From the NCBI GenBank assembly GCA_947625195.1, contig CANQNK010000013.1:1-64000 (forward strand): a stretch of DNA of 64,000 nt, read 5' to 3'. A model generated the notes under the pieces. That model was not told the origin of the DNA and searched no databases. It saw nothing but the letters and a program-made list of their open reading frames with translations. The position numbers were made by a program, and so were the translations under genes. This document shows, piece after piece, positions 6,642-14,393 of the stretch. Within the stretch, counting starts at the first letter, position 1. Each line of letters opens with the position of its first letter. The stretch comes from an uncultured Clostridia bacterium (GTDB taxonomy: Bacteria; Bacillota; Clostridia; Oscillospirales; Ruminococcaceae).

Positions 6642-7262
6642 TTACATCGCCTCTTTAACTTCAATAAAGGCTTTCAGTATTTTCACCGTGCCATCAACTC
6701 CCAGCTTGCTTGAGTTTATACACAGGTCGTAATTCTTCGCCTCTCCCCATCTCATATCTGAGTAATAATTATAGTAGTTTGATCTGTTTTTATCTGTCTT
6801 TTTTATAAAGTCAAGCACCTTGTCCTTTTCTATGTCATAGCGCTCAAGAATACGCTTTTTCTTGCTTACAAGATCGGCATTTATAAAGAAGTTCAAAACG
6901 TTTTTGTCCTCCTTTAAAACGTAGTCAGCACATCTTCCCACAATAACGCACGGCCCCTCCTCGGCAATAGTCCTTATGGTGTCAAACTGAGCTATGAACA
7001 GTTTGTGGTTAAGCGGCATATCGGCTCTTATTTTACCCTGACCGTTTGTGGGAAATGTTCCCATTACAAGAGAGTACAGCAGACTGTTGCTGTGGGACTC
7101 GTCGTTTCTGTAAAAGAGGTCTTCGCAAATGCCGCTGTCTTTTGATGCGCGCGACAAAATCTCCTTATCGTAAAAGGGAATACCAAGCTCTGCGGCAAGC
7201 TTTTGCCCTATTTCTTTTCCGCCGCTTCCGAATTCACGGCTGATTGTAATAATTGATTTCAT
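6642..7262 (-). CDS. Cytidylate kinase-like family protein
   Basis: The N-terminus TISREFGSGGKEIGQKLAAE is the P-loop form seen in the cytidylate-kinase-like (AAA_26) family, followed by LGIPFYDKEIL and the later CVIVGRCADYVL core strand. A C-terminal lid-like segment (KKRILERYDIEKDKVLDFIK) and the DLCINSSKLG strand fit the same family. These proteins are thought to phosphorylate a nucleotide-like substrate, but the true substrate is not known. It is a single gene of 206 residues. The ATG at 7262 is the only plausible start. Its Shine-Dalgarno AGGAGG lies 32 nt upstream, with a hairpin between. Confidence 0.85.
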   Translation of the reverse strand: MKSIITISREFGSGGKEIGQKLAAELGIPFYDKEILSRASKDSGICEDLFYRNDESHSNSLLYSLVMGTFPTNGQGKIRADMPLNHKLFIAQFDTIRTIAEEGPCVIVGRCADYVLKEDKNVLNFFINADLVSKKKRILERYDIEKDKVLDFIKKTDKNRSNYYNYYSDMRWGEAKNYDLCINSSKLGVDGTVKILKAFIEVKEAM

Positions 7263-7301
7263 AATTTTTCGTGCCCGCCGAAAGGCAAAGCACTCCTCCT
7301 T
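7263..7301 (-). promoter_or_regulatory. Distant Shine-Dalgarno bridged by a hairpin
   Basis: On the minus strand AGGAGG is followed by a 23-nt hairpin (GTGCTTTGCC...GGCGGGCAC) and then about 8 nt to ATG 7262. Folding would shorten the effective SD-to-start distance from 32 to about 9 nt. An in-frame stop just upstream of the SD rules out a longer protein. Confidence 0.5.
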
Positions 7302-7520
7302 TCAAAAATTTAAACTATACTCATAGTATGGCTTTAATGTCTTTGTAGAATAAGTATACCATAATTGTTTTGTATTTAATATATGTTTTTTAGATAATTT
7401 TAAGACTGAATATTTGTGCAAATTAAACTAAACAGCTACATTTTAAGAATAATTCCCGCAAATTTGAGGACAATACAGAAAAGGCATGATCTGCCTATAG
7501 CATTGAAAGGAAGAAAAGCT

Positions 7521-7967
7521 ATGAACATATCAAAAAAAGAATACGATAAAATGGTCAAGAAAGCCTCTCCCGGCACGAAAAGCTATCTTACGATACCAAA
7601 GGCATTCGTTATCGGCGGACTCATCTGCGTTTTGGGGGAAGCGCTTTTGAACCTGTGGCAGTATCTTGACTTCAGCGAAAAAAACGCGGGTATATTAACA
7701 TCTATTTGTCTTGTGTTCTTATCTGCTTTGTTTACGGGACTGAGACTTTATCCTAAAATCGCTAAGCATGGCGGAGCGGGAACTTTGGTTCCCATAACAG
7801 GGTTTGCAAACTCTGTTGTCTCCCCCGCTATTGAGTTCAAGACCGAAGGATACATTTTAGGACTGGGCGCAAAGGTATTTATAATTGCAGGGCCCGTAAT
7901 TCTTTACGGAACGGTAGCAGCAGTGCTATATGGGCTTATATACTGGATTCTGACAAGCCTGTTCTGA
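7521..7967 (+). CDS. spoVAC: Stage V sporulation protein AC (SpoVAC)
   Basis: SpoVAC is a small inner-forespore-membrane protein involved in dipicolinic acid movement and mechanosensing at germination. The family core is clear: IPKAFVIGGLICVLGEALLN, the TGLRLYPKIAKHGGAGTLVP segment, ITGFANSVVSPAIEFKTEG, and a final membrane pass (VFIIAGPVILYGTVAAVLYG). Four membrane segments and 148 residues match the family. I start at ATG 7521 because of the upstream AAAGGAAGAAAAGCT and family length. spoVAD and spoVAE, which normally follow directly, are absent; the next gene is on the other strand. Confidence 0.9.
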   Translation: MNISKKEYDKMVKKASPGTKSYLTIPKAFVIGGLICVLGEALLNLWQYLDFSEKNAGILTSICLVFLSALFTGLRLYPKIAKHGGAGTLVPITGFANSVVSPAIEFKTEGYILGLGAKVFIIAGPVILYGTVAAVLYGLIYWILTSLF

Positions 7968-8087
7968 TTTGCTAAGCTCTGACAAAAGTATATGCAAACG
8001 ACCGTTATACTCTTTGCCCGATTGTAAAAATCAAATCATTTGAAAAAGTTATATCTGCTATTTTAGAGACAAAAATATTATATTTAT

Positions 8088-8150
8088 AAAAGCCGACCTG
8101 TCTTTTGAACTGCCCCAGATTGTGCAGTAACCGATAGGCCGGCTTTTTTA
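8088..8150. terminator. Terminator between spoVAC and queT
   Basis: AAAAGCCGACCT (8088-8099) pairs with AGGCCGGCTTTT (8136-8147) with one mismatch. A small inner ACTGC/GCAGT stem and a T-run on the plus strand support termination of spoVAC; it may act in both directions. Confidence 0.6.
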
Positions 8151-8200
8151 ATTTTACAGAAAATAGCAGGTTTTATATACTTAAATACAGCCGACTCTAA

Positions 8201-8764
8201 TTACACCGAAGTTATAAGCTTCATAAATTGTTTGTTTTTTTCAAGGCACAAAAACATCATTGTTCCTAGAATACTTACGCATACAAGCTCTCCCGCTGCG
8301 ACCTCAAGAACAGAGATAATAAGCGGCAGATCAAGCACTATGTATAATTCCAGTCCGACCAAAACAGCGTTTGCAATAACCGGACACACAGATGCCGCTA
8401 TCATACTGATTATGTGAGCTTTGTATTTGCTCATTCCCGATCTTTCAAAAGACCTCGGCATAAATTGCGAACAAGCGACTATTCCCAAAACAGCTATAAG
8501 CGTTGCGAGCGTTCCTACAAACATATCAATAACCCCAACGGTTGAAACTATGTTTGCTATAAAGCAGCCTATAACCATTGAAACGCAGTATGCCTTTTTG
8601 TAAAAGCACAACAGAACCAACGCCTCTGAAATCCTGAATTGTATGTTAGCGTATGCAAGACCTCCAAGCGCGAGCGTAACCGCAATGTAAACTGCCGCTA
8701 CCGCTGCCAGTATAGCCAGTCTCTTGACCGTAAGTGAATACCCTGAGAACTTAAATTCAGACAT
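8201..8764 (-). CDS. queT: QueT family transporter (queuosine precursor ECF substrate component)
   Basis: QueT is the substrate-binding S component of an energy-coupling-factor transporter for queuosine precursors such as preQ1. The protein has about six membrane segments. Family signatures include LALGGLAYANIQFRISEALV and the CFIANIVSTVG segment, followed by a MFVGTLATLIA helix. 187 residues is a usual length. No ECF ATPases are nearby, so it must share a group II energising module encoded elsewhere. The start ATG at 8764 follows AAGGAGATTTTTTT. A structured 5' leader (8791-8905) is consistent with ligand control of uptake. Confidence 0.9.
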   Translation of the reverse strand: MSEFKFSGYSLTVKRLAILAAVAAVYIAVTLALGGLAYANIQFRISEALVLLCFYKKAYCVSMVIGCFIANIVSTVGVIDMFVGTLATLIAVLGIVACSQFMPRSFERSGMSKYKAHIISMIAASVCPVIANAVLVGLELYIVLDLPLIISVLEVAAGELVCVSILGTMMFLCLEKNKQFMKLITSV

Positions 8765-8790
8765 AAAAAAATCTCCTTGTTTTTATTATT

Positions 8791-8905
8791 GAGTGGTACC
8801 TGGGCTACACTCTGTTTAATTGTAAAATGGTAAGTGTCTAAGCCTGCCGGCGACACCTACCACAATATTTAAGCGGCAGATTGTCTTTGCCGCTTATATT
8901 GTGAT
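8791..8905 (-). promoter_or_regulatory. Structured leader of queT, candidate preQ1-class riboswitch
   Basis: Reading the minus strand, three hairpins precede queT. The first is AAGCGGCA/TGCCGCTT. The second is an 11-bp stem TGGTAGGTGTC/GACACTTACCA (8828-8862) whose loop carries AGGCTTA. The third is GAGTG/CACTC (8791-8812), with TAGCCCAGG in its loop. GGCT in the first loop could pair with AGCC in the other, giving a pseudoknot, which is a feature of preQ1 riboswitch classes. Family assignment is inference from the gene and the fold; I did not match a consensus. Confidence 0.45.
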
Positions 8906-8973
8906 CTGATTCTTTTTATTATTACAATGCTTGACTTTTTAAAAAGCCATGAAAATACCTAAGACTTGCTTTA

Positions 8974-9837
8974 TCAGGCTTTTCCGATAGAGCCGAAAAG
9001 CTCCATCTTTTCCTTGACCGTTTGCTTGATAGCCTCAAATCCGGGAGCCAAAAGCTTTCTAGGATCAAAGCCCTTGCCCTCAAGGTCCTTGCCTGCCTCG
9101 ATATACTTTCTGGTTGCTTCAGCAAAAGAAAGCTGACACTCAGTATTAACGTTTATCTTTGCAACTCCTAATGAAATTGCCTTCTTTATCATATCCTCCG
9201 GAATTCCCGTACCGCCGTGCAGTACAAGCGGCATATCTCCTACCTTTTCCTTAACCGCAGCGAGCGTTTCAAAAGAAAGTCCCGGCCAGTTCTCGGGGTA
9301 TTTTCCGTGAATGTTTCCTATTCCGGCAGCAAGCATAGTAACTCCTAAGTCTGCGATAGCCTTGCACTCGTCGGGGTCCGCGCATTCTCCCATACCTACA
9401 ACGCCGTCCTCTTCTCCGCCAATAGAGCCAACTTCAGCCTCCAAGGAAAGGCCAAGCTCGTTACAAGTTTTTACAAGCTCCGTAGTTTTAGCTACATTCT
9501 CCTCTATAGGATAATGAGAGCCGTCAAACATAATTGACGAAAATCCCGCTTCAATACAAGCCTTTGCACCGTCGTAAGAACCGTGATCGAGGTGAAGCGC
9601 AACCGGAACTGTTATTTTAAGCTCCTCTAGCATACCGTTTACCATACCTACAACCGTTTTATATCCGCACATATACTTGCCCGCCCCCTCGGAAACTCCG
9701 AGTATAACGGGAGAATTAAGCTCCTGAGCGGTAAGCAGAATAGCCTTTGTCCACTCCAAATTGTTGATGTTAAACTGTCCGACAGCGTATTTGCCGTCTC
9801 TTGCCTTGTTAAGCATGTCCTTTGCTGAAACTAGCAT
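8974..9837 (-). CDS. fba: Class II fructose-bisphosphate aldolase
   Basis: Splits fructose 1,6-bisphosphate into glyceraldehyde 3-phosphate and dihydroxyacetone phosphate, using zinc. Class II motifs are complete: VALHLDHGSYDGAKACIEAG (zinc His and Asp), LEAEVGSIGGEEDGV, NIHGKYP, and LVLHGGTGIPEDMIKKAISL with KINVNTECQ for phosphate binding. The start ATG 9837 lies 9 nt after GGAGG; the upstream extension to 9873 has no ribosome site. 287 residues is normal. A promoter is at 9880-9908. pfkA lies nearby on the same strand, so two successive glycolytic enzymes are neighbours. Confidence 0.96.
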   Translation of the reverse strand: MLVSAKDMLNKARDGKYAVGQFNINNLEWTKAILLTAQELNSPVILGVSEGAGKYMCGYKTVVGMVNGMLEELKITVPVALHLDHGSYDGAKACIEAGFSSIMFDGSHYPIEENVAKTTELVKTCNELGLSLEAEVGSIGGEEDGVVGMGECADPDECKAIADLGVTMLAAGIGNIHGKYPENWPGLSFETLAAVKEKVGDMPLVLHGGTGIPEDMIKKAISLGVAKINVNTECQLSFAEATRKYIEAGKDLEGKGFDPRKLLAPGFEAIKQTVKEKMELFGSIGKA

Positions 9838-9879
9838 AAGTATATACCTCCAATAAATATTTCTTATTTGCACATATCT

Positions 9880-9908
9880 ATTATATACTATTTTTTAATC
9901 AATTGCAA
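9880..9908 (-). promoter_or_regulatory. Promoter of fba
   Basis: On the minus strand TTGCAA (9903-9908), 17-nt spacer, TATAAT (9880-9885). It lies 43 nt upstream of the fba start. Confidence 0.75.
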
Positions 9909-9924
9909 TATTTTCCATAAAACT

Positions 9925-10506
9925 TTACTTGATATAATTCGGCGAATACCCCTCAAAAGAGATGTTGCGCTGCTTGCAATACTCCTGTGCTTCAGAGCCG
10001 TTTATTCCCTCAATTGTTATATTCTCTGTTTTGCCGAAGCACCAACCGCCGATGTCGGCAGCGCTTTCAGGTATGTAAACATTTTTTAGCTCAGAGCAGT
10101 TAAAAAAGCACATATTACCGATAACCCTGACTCCTTCAGGGATTCTGACAGTGTAAACGGTATCATTTGACATAAACGCAAAGCGTGCTATTTCACGAAC
10201 CTTGAGTTCGTCTATCTCTCCAGGAATATTAACTTCTCTGAGGTCACCGTGATATCCGGTCACGGTTATAAACCTTTCGCCGTCCGCTTCGTTTATCTCA
10301 TAGTCGAAATAGTCCTCAGAAATCGGAGTTGCCTGAACGGGACCATAGGTGTAGCTTATGCTCTCAAGCGCCGCGTCAAGAACGTATTTTGCTATTAAAA
10401 CAACGGTGGCGGCGGCAATAATAATTATGACCCAGCTCCAAAACGAGCTTACCTTTCTTGTAAGAATATTATTCTTAACAGGCTCAATTTCAAACCTTTG
10501 TGCCAT
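9925..10506 (-). CDS. Membrane-anchored BspA-like (LRR_5) protein
   Basis: One N-terminal membrane helix at residues 21-43 (SFWSWVIIIIAAATVVLIAK) is followed by an outside domain. Residues 90-185 hold two to three BspA-type leucine-rich units: IAFMSNDTVYTVRIPEGV-like, then IGNMCFFNCSELKNVYIPES and IGGWCFGKTENITIEGINGS. These repeats usually serve in surface binding. There is no cleavage site after the helix, so it should stay membrane-bound. It sits between pfkA and fba on the same strand; no metabolic link is evident. The start ATG 10506 has only a weak upstream GGGGGTAAGCGGCGG site. Confidence 0.75.
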   Translation of the reverse strand: MAQRFEIEPVKNNILTRKVSSFWSWVIIIIAAATVVLIAKYVLDAALESISYTYGPVQATPISEDYFDYEINEADGERFITVTGYHGDLREVNIPGEIDELKVREIARFAFMSNDTVYTVRIPEGVRVIGNMCFFNCSELKNVYIPESAADIGGWCFGKTENITIEGINGSEAQEYCKQRNISFEGYSPNYIK

Positions 10507-10546
10507 CCGCCGCTTACCCCCATTGATTTCGGTTTATGCTAAAACA

Positions 10547-11629
10547 TCAGTCTCCAAAAGCGATTCCTATATCCTTTGCAGTTTTAACAAGCTGACCGTC
10601 TGCCGGAACAAATTTTGTCTTTCCGGCAATATCCTCAAGCTTATTTTCCTTTACAACAGTATCTACCATGGCTACTGTATACCCGTACTTTTCCTTAGCT
10701 ATAAGCTGTGCTGCCCGAACTCCGAACTTGGTGGCGAGAACCCTGTCATAAGCCGAAGGACTTCCTCCTCTTAGCATATGCCCCGGAACGCACACTCTTG
10801 CTTCCATACCGGTTTTAGCCTCTATCTGCTTAGCAATTCTCAAAGTTGCGGTAGTAATACCCTCTTCGGCTCTTTTCCTTGCCCTTTCACGCTTTTTCAT
10901 AGCCGCCTCATCGGTATCGTAAGCGCCCTCTGCAACAGCGATTATAGAAAAGGCTTTTTTCTCACTGTTTCTTCTTTCAACGGCTTCACACAGCTTGTTT
11001 ATATCGTACGGAATTTCAGGAATCACGATTATATCCGCTCCTCCCGCTATTCCGGAATAAAGCGTAAGCCAGCCCGCCTTATTACCCATTATCTCCACCA
11101 CCAGGCATCTTCCGTGAGAGGTTGCCGTTGTGTGAAGCCTGTCGATCACCTCAGTAGCAATATCAACAGACGTATGAAAGCCAAACGTAACGTCTGTGCC
11201 GTAAATGTCGTTATCAATAGTTTTGGGAAGTCCGATAACATTAAGCCCCTCGCTTGCTAAAAGGTTAGAGGTCTTGTGTGTGCCGTTTCCCCCAAGTGTA
11301 AGAAGGCAGTCAAGCCTTTGCTTTTTATAGGTTTCCTTCATCGCCTTGACCTTGTCGATGTTGTCTTCTCCTATCACCTGCATCATTTTATACGGCGTTC
11401 TCTTTGTTCCGAAAATAGTTCCTCCGCGCGTGAGTATTCCCGAAAAATCAGAAGGCTTCATTTCAGCACATTCGTTGTTAATAAGTCCCGAATACCCGTT
11501 TAGCACTCCTACTATCTCAACATCCTGCGTGCCGAATTTTTCATAACAGGCCTTTGCAACACCTCTTATGGTAGCGTTAAGTCCCGGACAATCTCCGCCG
11601 CTTGTAAGAATTCCGATTCTTCTCTTCAT
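10547..11629 (-). CDS. pfkA: 6-phosphofructokinase
   Basis: Phosphorylates fructose 6-phosphate to the 1,6-bisphosphate, the committed glycolytic step. Motifs: ILTSGGDCPGLNATIRG at residues 7-23, GTIFGTKRTP, TLGGNGTHKT (about 111-120), PKTIDNDIYGTDVTFGFHT and MGNKAGWLTLYSGIAGGAD. The donor-discriminating sites are mixed: GGNGT keeps the Gly typical of ATP enzymes, with Asn replacing the usual Asp, and PKTIDND has the Lys typical of pyrophosphate enzymes. The donor cannot be decided by eye. ATG 11629 follows GGGAGGCTTTTTT; the upstream extension is unsupported. 360 residues is normal for the long bacterial group. Confidence 0.93.
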   Translation of the reverse strand: MKRRIGILTSGGDCPGLNATIRGVAKACYEKFGTQDVEIVGVLNGYSGLINNECAEMKPSDFSGILTRGGTIFGTKRTPYKMMQVIGEDNIDKVKAMKETYKKQRLDCLLTLGGNGTHKTSNLLASEGLNVIGLPKTIDNDIYGTDVTFGFHTSVDIATEVIDRLHTTATSHGRCLVVEIMGNKAGWLTLYSGIAGGADIIVIPEIPYDINKLCEAVERRNSEKKAFSIIAVAEGAYDTDEAAMKKRERARKRAEEGITTATLRIAKQIEAKTGMEARVCVPGHMLRGGSPSAYDRVLATKFGVRAAQLIAKEKYGYTVAMVDTVVKENKLEDIAGKTKFVPADGQLVKTAKDIGIAFGD

Positions 11630-11762
11630 AAAAAAGCCTCCCGATCTATTATATAACAGCGTATTCCACATAAAAAATTTTACCATATCGCTTAATAAAA
11701 TACAAGCCTTTTTATGCAAAAAAACGCATATGCCGAATATACTTTGTTAAGGAGTGGTGACA

Positions 11763-12617
11763 ATGCTTTTTCTCAAAGCTTTTTTAAAACACAAAACCGT
11801 TATCGCAATAGCGGCAGTATCGGTTCTTATAGTAGTATACGCAATAAAAATAGGAGTTGCAGCTTTTGAACGAAGTTCAAAGGAAAGCCTTTCGATAATT
11901 TTATATCACAGCGTCTCAGAAGACGAGGCTGAGCACGGAGAATACTCGGTCTCTCCAAAGGAGCTTGAGGAGGATTTGAAATATCTAAAGGAAAACGAGT
12001 ATACCTGCATAACCTCAAAAGAGCTGATCGATTACGTTTACACAGGGGCGGATTTTCCCGAAAAGGCTGTTATGCTGACCTTTGACGATGGGTGTCTTGA
12101 CAATATGACTTATGCTTTTCCCCTGCTTGAAAAATACGGAATGAAAGCGGTGTTTTCTATTGTCGGAGAGTTCTGTGACAGAGAGCAAACAAAGAAAAAC
12201 CGAGACAACTCCTCATACTTAAGCTGGGAGGAGGTAAAAAAGCTTTATCAAAGCGGGTTTGTGGATATTGCCTGCCATTCAAATAATCTTCACACTCTTA
12301 ACGGCAGACTGGGAGCAACAATAAACGCAGACGAAAGCTACACCGATTACAGAAGCGTATTTTTGTCGGATACGAATAAATTTCTTACATCCGCGAAAGA
12401 GAAAGCGCAGATTGTTCCCAGTATTTACACATACCCATACGGCCTTATCAGTGAGGAAAGCAAAAACCTGATAAGAACCTGTGGCTTTAAAATATCGCTT
12501 GGATGTGAGGAAAGAACAAATCAAATTTCCCGCGAAGAAAGCTCTTTATGGTGTCTTGGGCGCTTCAACCGCCAAAGCGGCGTCAGCACCGAGGATTTTA
12601 TGAAAAAAGTATTCTGA
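11763..12617 (+). CDS. Membrane-anchored polysaccharide deacetylase (NodB homology)
   Basis: Removes acetyl groups from a glycan, probably cell-wall or extracellular polysaccharide. A signal anchor (residues 13-34) precedes the catalytic domain. Motif 1 is MLTFDDGC (metal-binding and catalytic Asp). Motif 2 is CHSNNLH, with two His metal ligands. TYPYGLISEES resembles motif 3. SIILYHSV is the usual entry strand. I prefer ATG 11763, nine nt after AAGGAG; the GTG at 11754 overlaps that site. It is transcribed divergently from pfkA, with no partner gene. Confidence 0.85.
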   Translation: MLFLKAFLKHKTVIAIAAVSVLIVVYAIKIGVAAFERSSKESLSIILYHSVSEDEAEHGEYSVSPKELEEDLKYLKENEYTCITSKELIDYVYTGADFPEKAVMLTFDDGCLDNMTYAFPLLEKYGMKAVFSIVGEFCDREQTKKNRDNSSYLSWEEVKKLYQSGFVDIACHSNNLHTLNGRLGATINADESYTDYRSVFLSDTNKFLTSAKEKAQIVPSIYTYPYGLISEESKNLIRTCGFKISLGCEERTNQISREESSLWCLGRFNRQSGVSTEDFMKKVF

Positions 12618-12755
12618 TAAAAAGCTAAGCGGCAAATTATTACGGCCTTACGTAAAAACAGACTGAATAAAAATCTGCATAACACTTTCCAAAATAAAAG
12701 AAACGGTGCGGATTAAAAAATCCACACCCGAAAAAAGTAGAACATATTTAGAAAC

Positions 12756-13418
12756 TCAAATAAGAGCAAGGCGCATTTTTTCAAGAAGCTTTTTTTCCTT
12801 TCTCGATACCTGCACCTGAGTAAGGTTTAATAGCTTCGCTGTTTTTACCTGAGTTAAGTTTTTGTAATATCTTAAATAAATGAGCTTTTTTTCCTCCGGC
12901 TCAAGCTTTCTAATAATGTGCCTGAGCGATAATATGTCAGTTATTTTCTCGTCCTGAGCCGAAACGGGAATCATAAGCTCCTTAGAATCATCATCTGCCG
13001 GAGTAAGACTTATCGGCGGAAGCGCCACATTTATCGCCTCGCAGATCCGCTCAGGCGTCTCATTTGTAAACGAGCATATTTCCTCTATATCAGGCTCTCT
13101 CGCAAGGCGGGCGAGATAATCCTCCCGGATCCTGGTAATTTTCAAAGACAGCTCCTTTAAGCTGCGCGAAACTTTAATGGCTCCGCCGTCTCTGAAAAGG
13201 CGTTTTATCTCGCCTAAAATCACGGGAACAGCATAGGTAGAAAACTTCACTTCAAAGCCGGGATCGAAGTGTTCCTTTGCCTTTAAAAGTCCCAGACACC
13301 CTGCGGAGTACAGCTCCTCGTATTCTATTCCTCGGTTTTTAAACCTGTTTGCACAAAGGTGCACCAATCCAAGATGCTCAGAAACGTCAATTTTGTTTTT
13401 CTGTTTTGTAACCGTCAA
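12756..13418 (-). CDS. sigF: Sporulation sigma factor SigF, N-terminally short
   Basis: Forespore-specific RNA polymerase sigma factor. Region 2 is strong: GIEYEELYSAGCLGLLKAKE, then KFSTYAVPVILGEIKRLFRD, with KVSRSLKEL starting region 3. Region 4 is LTQVKTAKLLNLTQVQVSRK. About 220 residues is shorter than the ~255 usual for SigF; the segment before region 2 (region 1.2 and part of 2.1) is missing. Starts are TTG: 13418 has AGAGG 10 nt upstream, while 13427 abuts that site. It overlaps spoIIAB by about 32 nt, so translation is probably coupled. SigG is an alternative name, but position third in a spoIIA operon points to SigF. Confidence 0.9.
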   Translation of the reverse strand: MTVTKQKNKIDVSEHLGLVHLCANRFKNRGIEYEELYSAGCLGLLKAKEHFDPGFEVKFSTYAVPVILGEIKRLFRDGGAIKVSRSLKELSLKITRIREDYLARLAREPDIEEICSFTNETPERICEAINVALPPISLTPADDDSKELMIPVSAQDEKITDILSLRHIIRKLEPEEKKLIYLRYYKNLTQVKTAKLLNLTQVQVSRKEKKLLEKMRLALI

Positions 13419-13848
13419 TTCCGACAATCCTCTTTATCATGATCACCGTCGTGCCCTTATTGACCTCGCTTTTTACTAAAAGCTTGTCCATAAAGCTTTC
13501 CATTACGGCAAAGCCAAGACCGGCACGCTCCTCCTCGGGCGCAGTGGTAAAAAGCGGCTCCATAGCCTTTTTAACGTCTGCAATGCCGCAGCCTCTGTCC
13601 CGTATTTTTATGTAAAGTGATCTGTCGTCATATGTTCTTAACAGCATATCTATGTATCCCACGGTTGACCTGTAACCGTGAACTATTGCATTTGTTACCG
13701 CCTCTGAAACGGCGGTTTTGATATCCCCCAGCTCGTCCACCCTGGGCCGAAGGGACAGAGCAAAGCCGCACACCAGAGTCCTTGAAAAGCTCTCGTTTTC
13801 CGAAGCGCTCAAAAAGCGTACCTTTACTTCATTTTGCACCTTCTTCAA
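13387..13848 (-). CDS. spoIIAB: Anti-sigma F factor SpoIIAB
   Basis: Serine kinase and anti-sigma factor that holds SigF inactive and phosphorylates SpoIIAA. The GHKL ATPase boxes are complete: N box EAVTNAIVHGY, G1 box RDRGCGIADV, and G2 box EERAGLGFAVMESFMD. The N-terminus (NEVKVRFLSASENESFSRTL) aligns with the SpoIIAB start. I chose the TTG at 13848 because AGGAGG lies 9 nt upstream (13858-13863); the GTG at 13839 is 18 nt away. It overlaps the spoIIAA end by 20 nt and the sigF start by about 32 nt, typical of tight co-translation. Confidence 0.93.
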   Translation of the reverse strand: MKKVQNEVKVRFLSASENESFSRTLVCGFALSLRPRVDELGDIKTAVSEAVTNAIVHGYRSTVGYIDMLLRTYDDRSLYIKIRDRGCGIADVKKAMEPLFTTAPEEERAGLGFAVMESFMDKLLVKSEVNKGTTVIMIKRIVGIDGYKTEKQN

Positions 13849-14191
13849 GCGTCTCAACCTCCTCGCTTATCATATCGGCGTTCACGATCTTTGCCAGCCT
13901 GTTCACTCCTGAAAGAAGCATAACACGCTTTATGTGATTCGGGGGATTTTGAATATAAACCCTGCCGCCTATCTCGTTCATCTTCTTATATCTTCCCATA
14001 ACAAGACCAATACCGGAGCTGTCCATAAAGGTAACGGCAGAAAAGTCTATAAACAAAGCCTTTGGCTTATAAAGGGTTATGTTCAAGTCGATATCCGTTC
14101 TTAAAAAGACTGACGAATGGTGATCAATCTCTCCGTCTAAGAAGGCATAAAGCTTGGTTTTATCCTTGTTAAGTTTTATATCAAGCGCCAT
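13829..14191 (-). CDS. spoIIAA: Anti-anti-sigma factor SpoIIAA
   Basis: STAS-domain protein that, when unphosphorylated, releases SigF from SpoIIAB. The phosphorylatable Ser lies in FMDSSGIGLVMGRYK, matching the family DSSGLGV-type motif. 120 residues is normal. The start ATG 14191 follows AAGGAG with 9-nt spacing. It is first in the spoIIAA-spoIIAB-sigF operon. I could not identify a convincing sigma-H promoter upstream; the region between it and the cellulase holds only terminators. Confidence 0.94.
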   Translation of the reverse strand: MALDIKLNKDKTKLYAFLDGEIDHHSSVFLRTDIDLNITLYKPKALFIDFSAVTFMDSSGIGLVMGRYKKMNEIGGRVYIQNPPNHIKRVMLLSGVNRLAKIVNADMISEEVETLEEGAK

Positions 14192-14230
14192 TTAGTTCAA
14201 CTCCTTGACTGTATCATAACACGCAGAAAA

Positions 14231-14262
14231 TAAAAAACAGGTCGAAATAAATCGCCTGTTTT
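14231..14262 (-). terminator. Second terminator downstream of the cellulase
   Basis: On the minus strand ACAGG-C-GA...TC-G-CCTGT forms a stem followed by TTTTTTATTTT. It lies upstream of spoIIAA, insulating it from cellulase transcription. Confidence 0.6.
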
Positions 14263-14295
14263 ATTATTTTTATGTTTTTCTCCGAATATACTTCA

Positions 14296-14332
14296 ATAAA
14301 AAAACTCCCTCGGAATACCGAAAGGAGTTTTC
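14296..14332 (-). terminator. Terminator of the cellulase gene
   Basis: AAACTCC (14302-14308) with inner TCGG pairs with CCGA and GGAGTTT (14324-14330). On the minus strand a T-run (GTTTTTTTATTG) follows. Confidence 0.75.
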
Positions 14333-14393
14333 GTTGTATGATCGTTTATAAAAAAGCTTTGTTTGGCACATTGCTTTTTTAGTGAATCAACTT

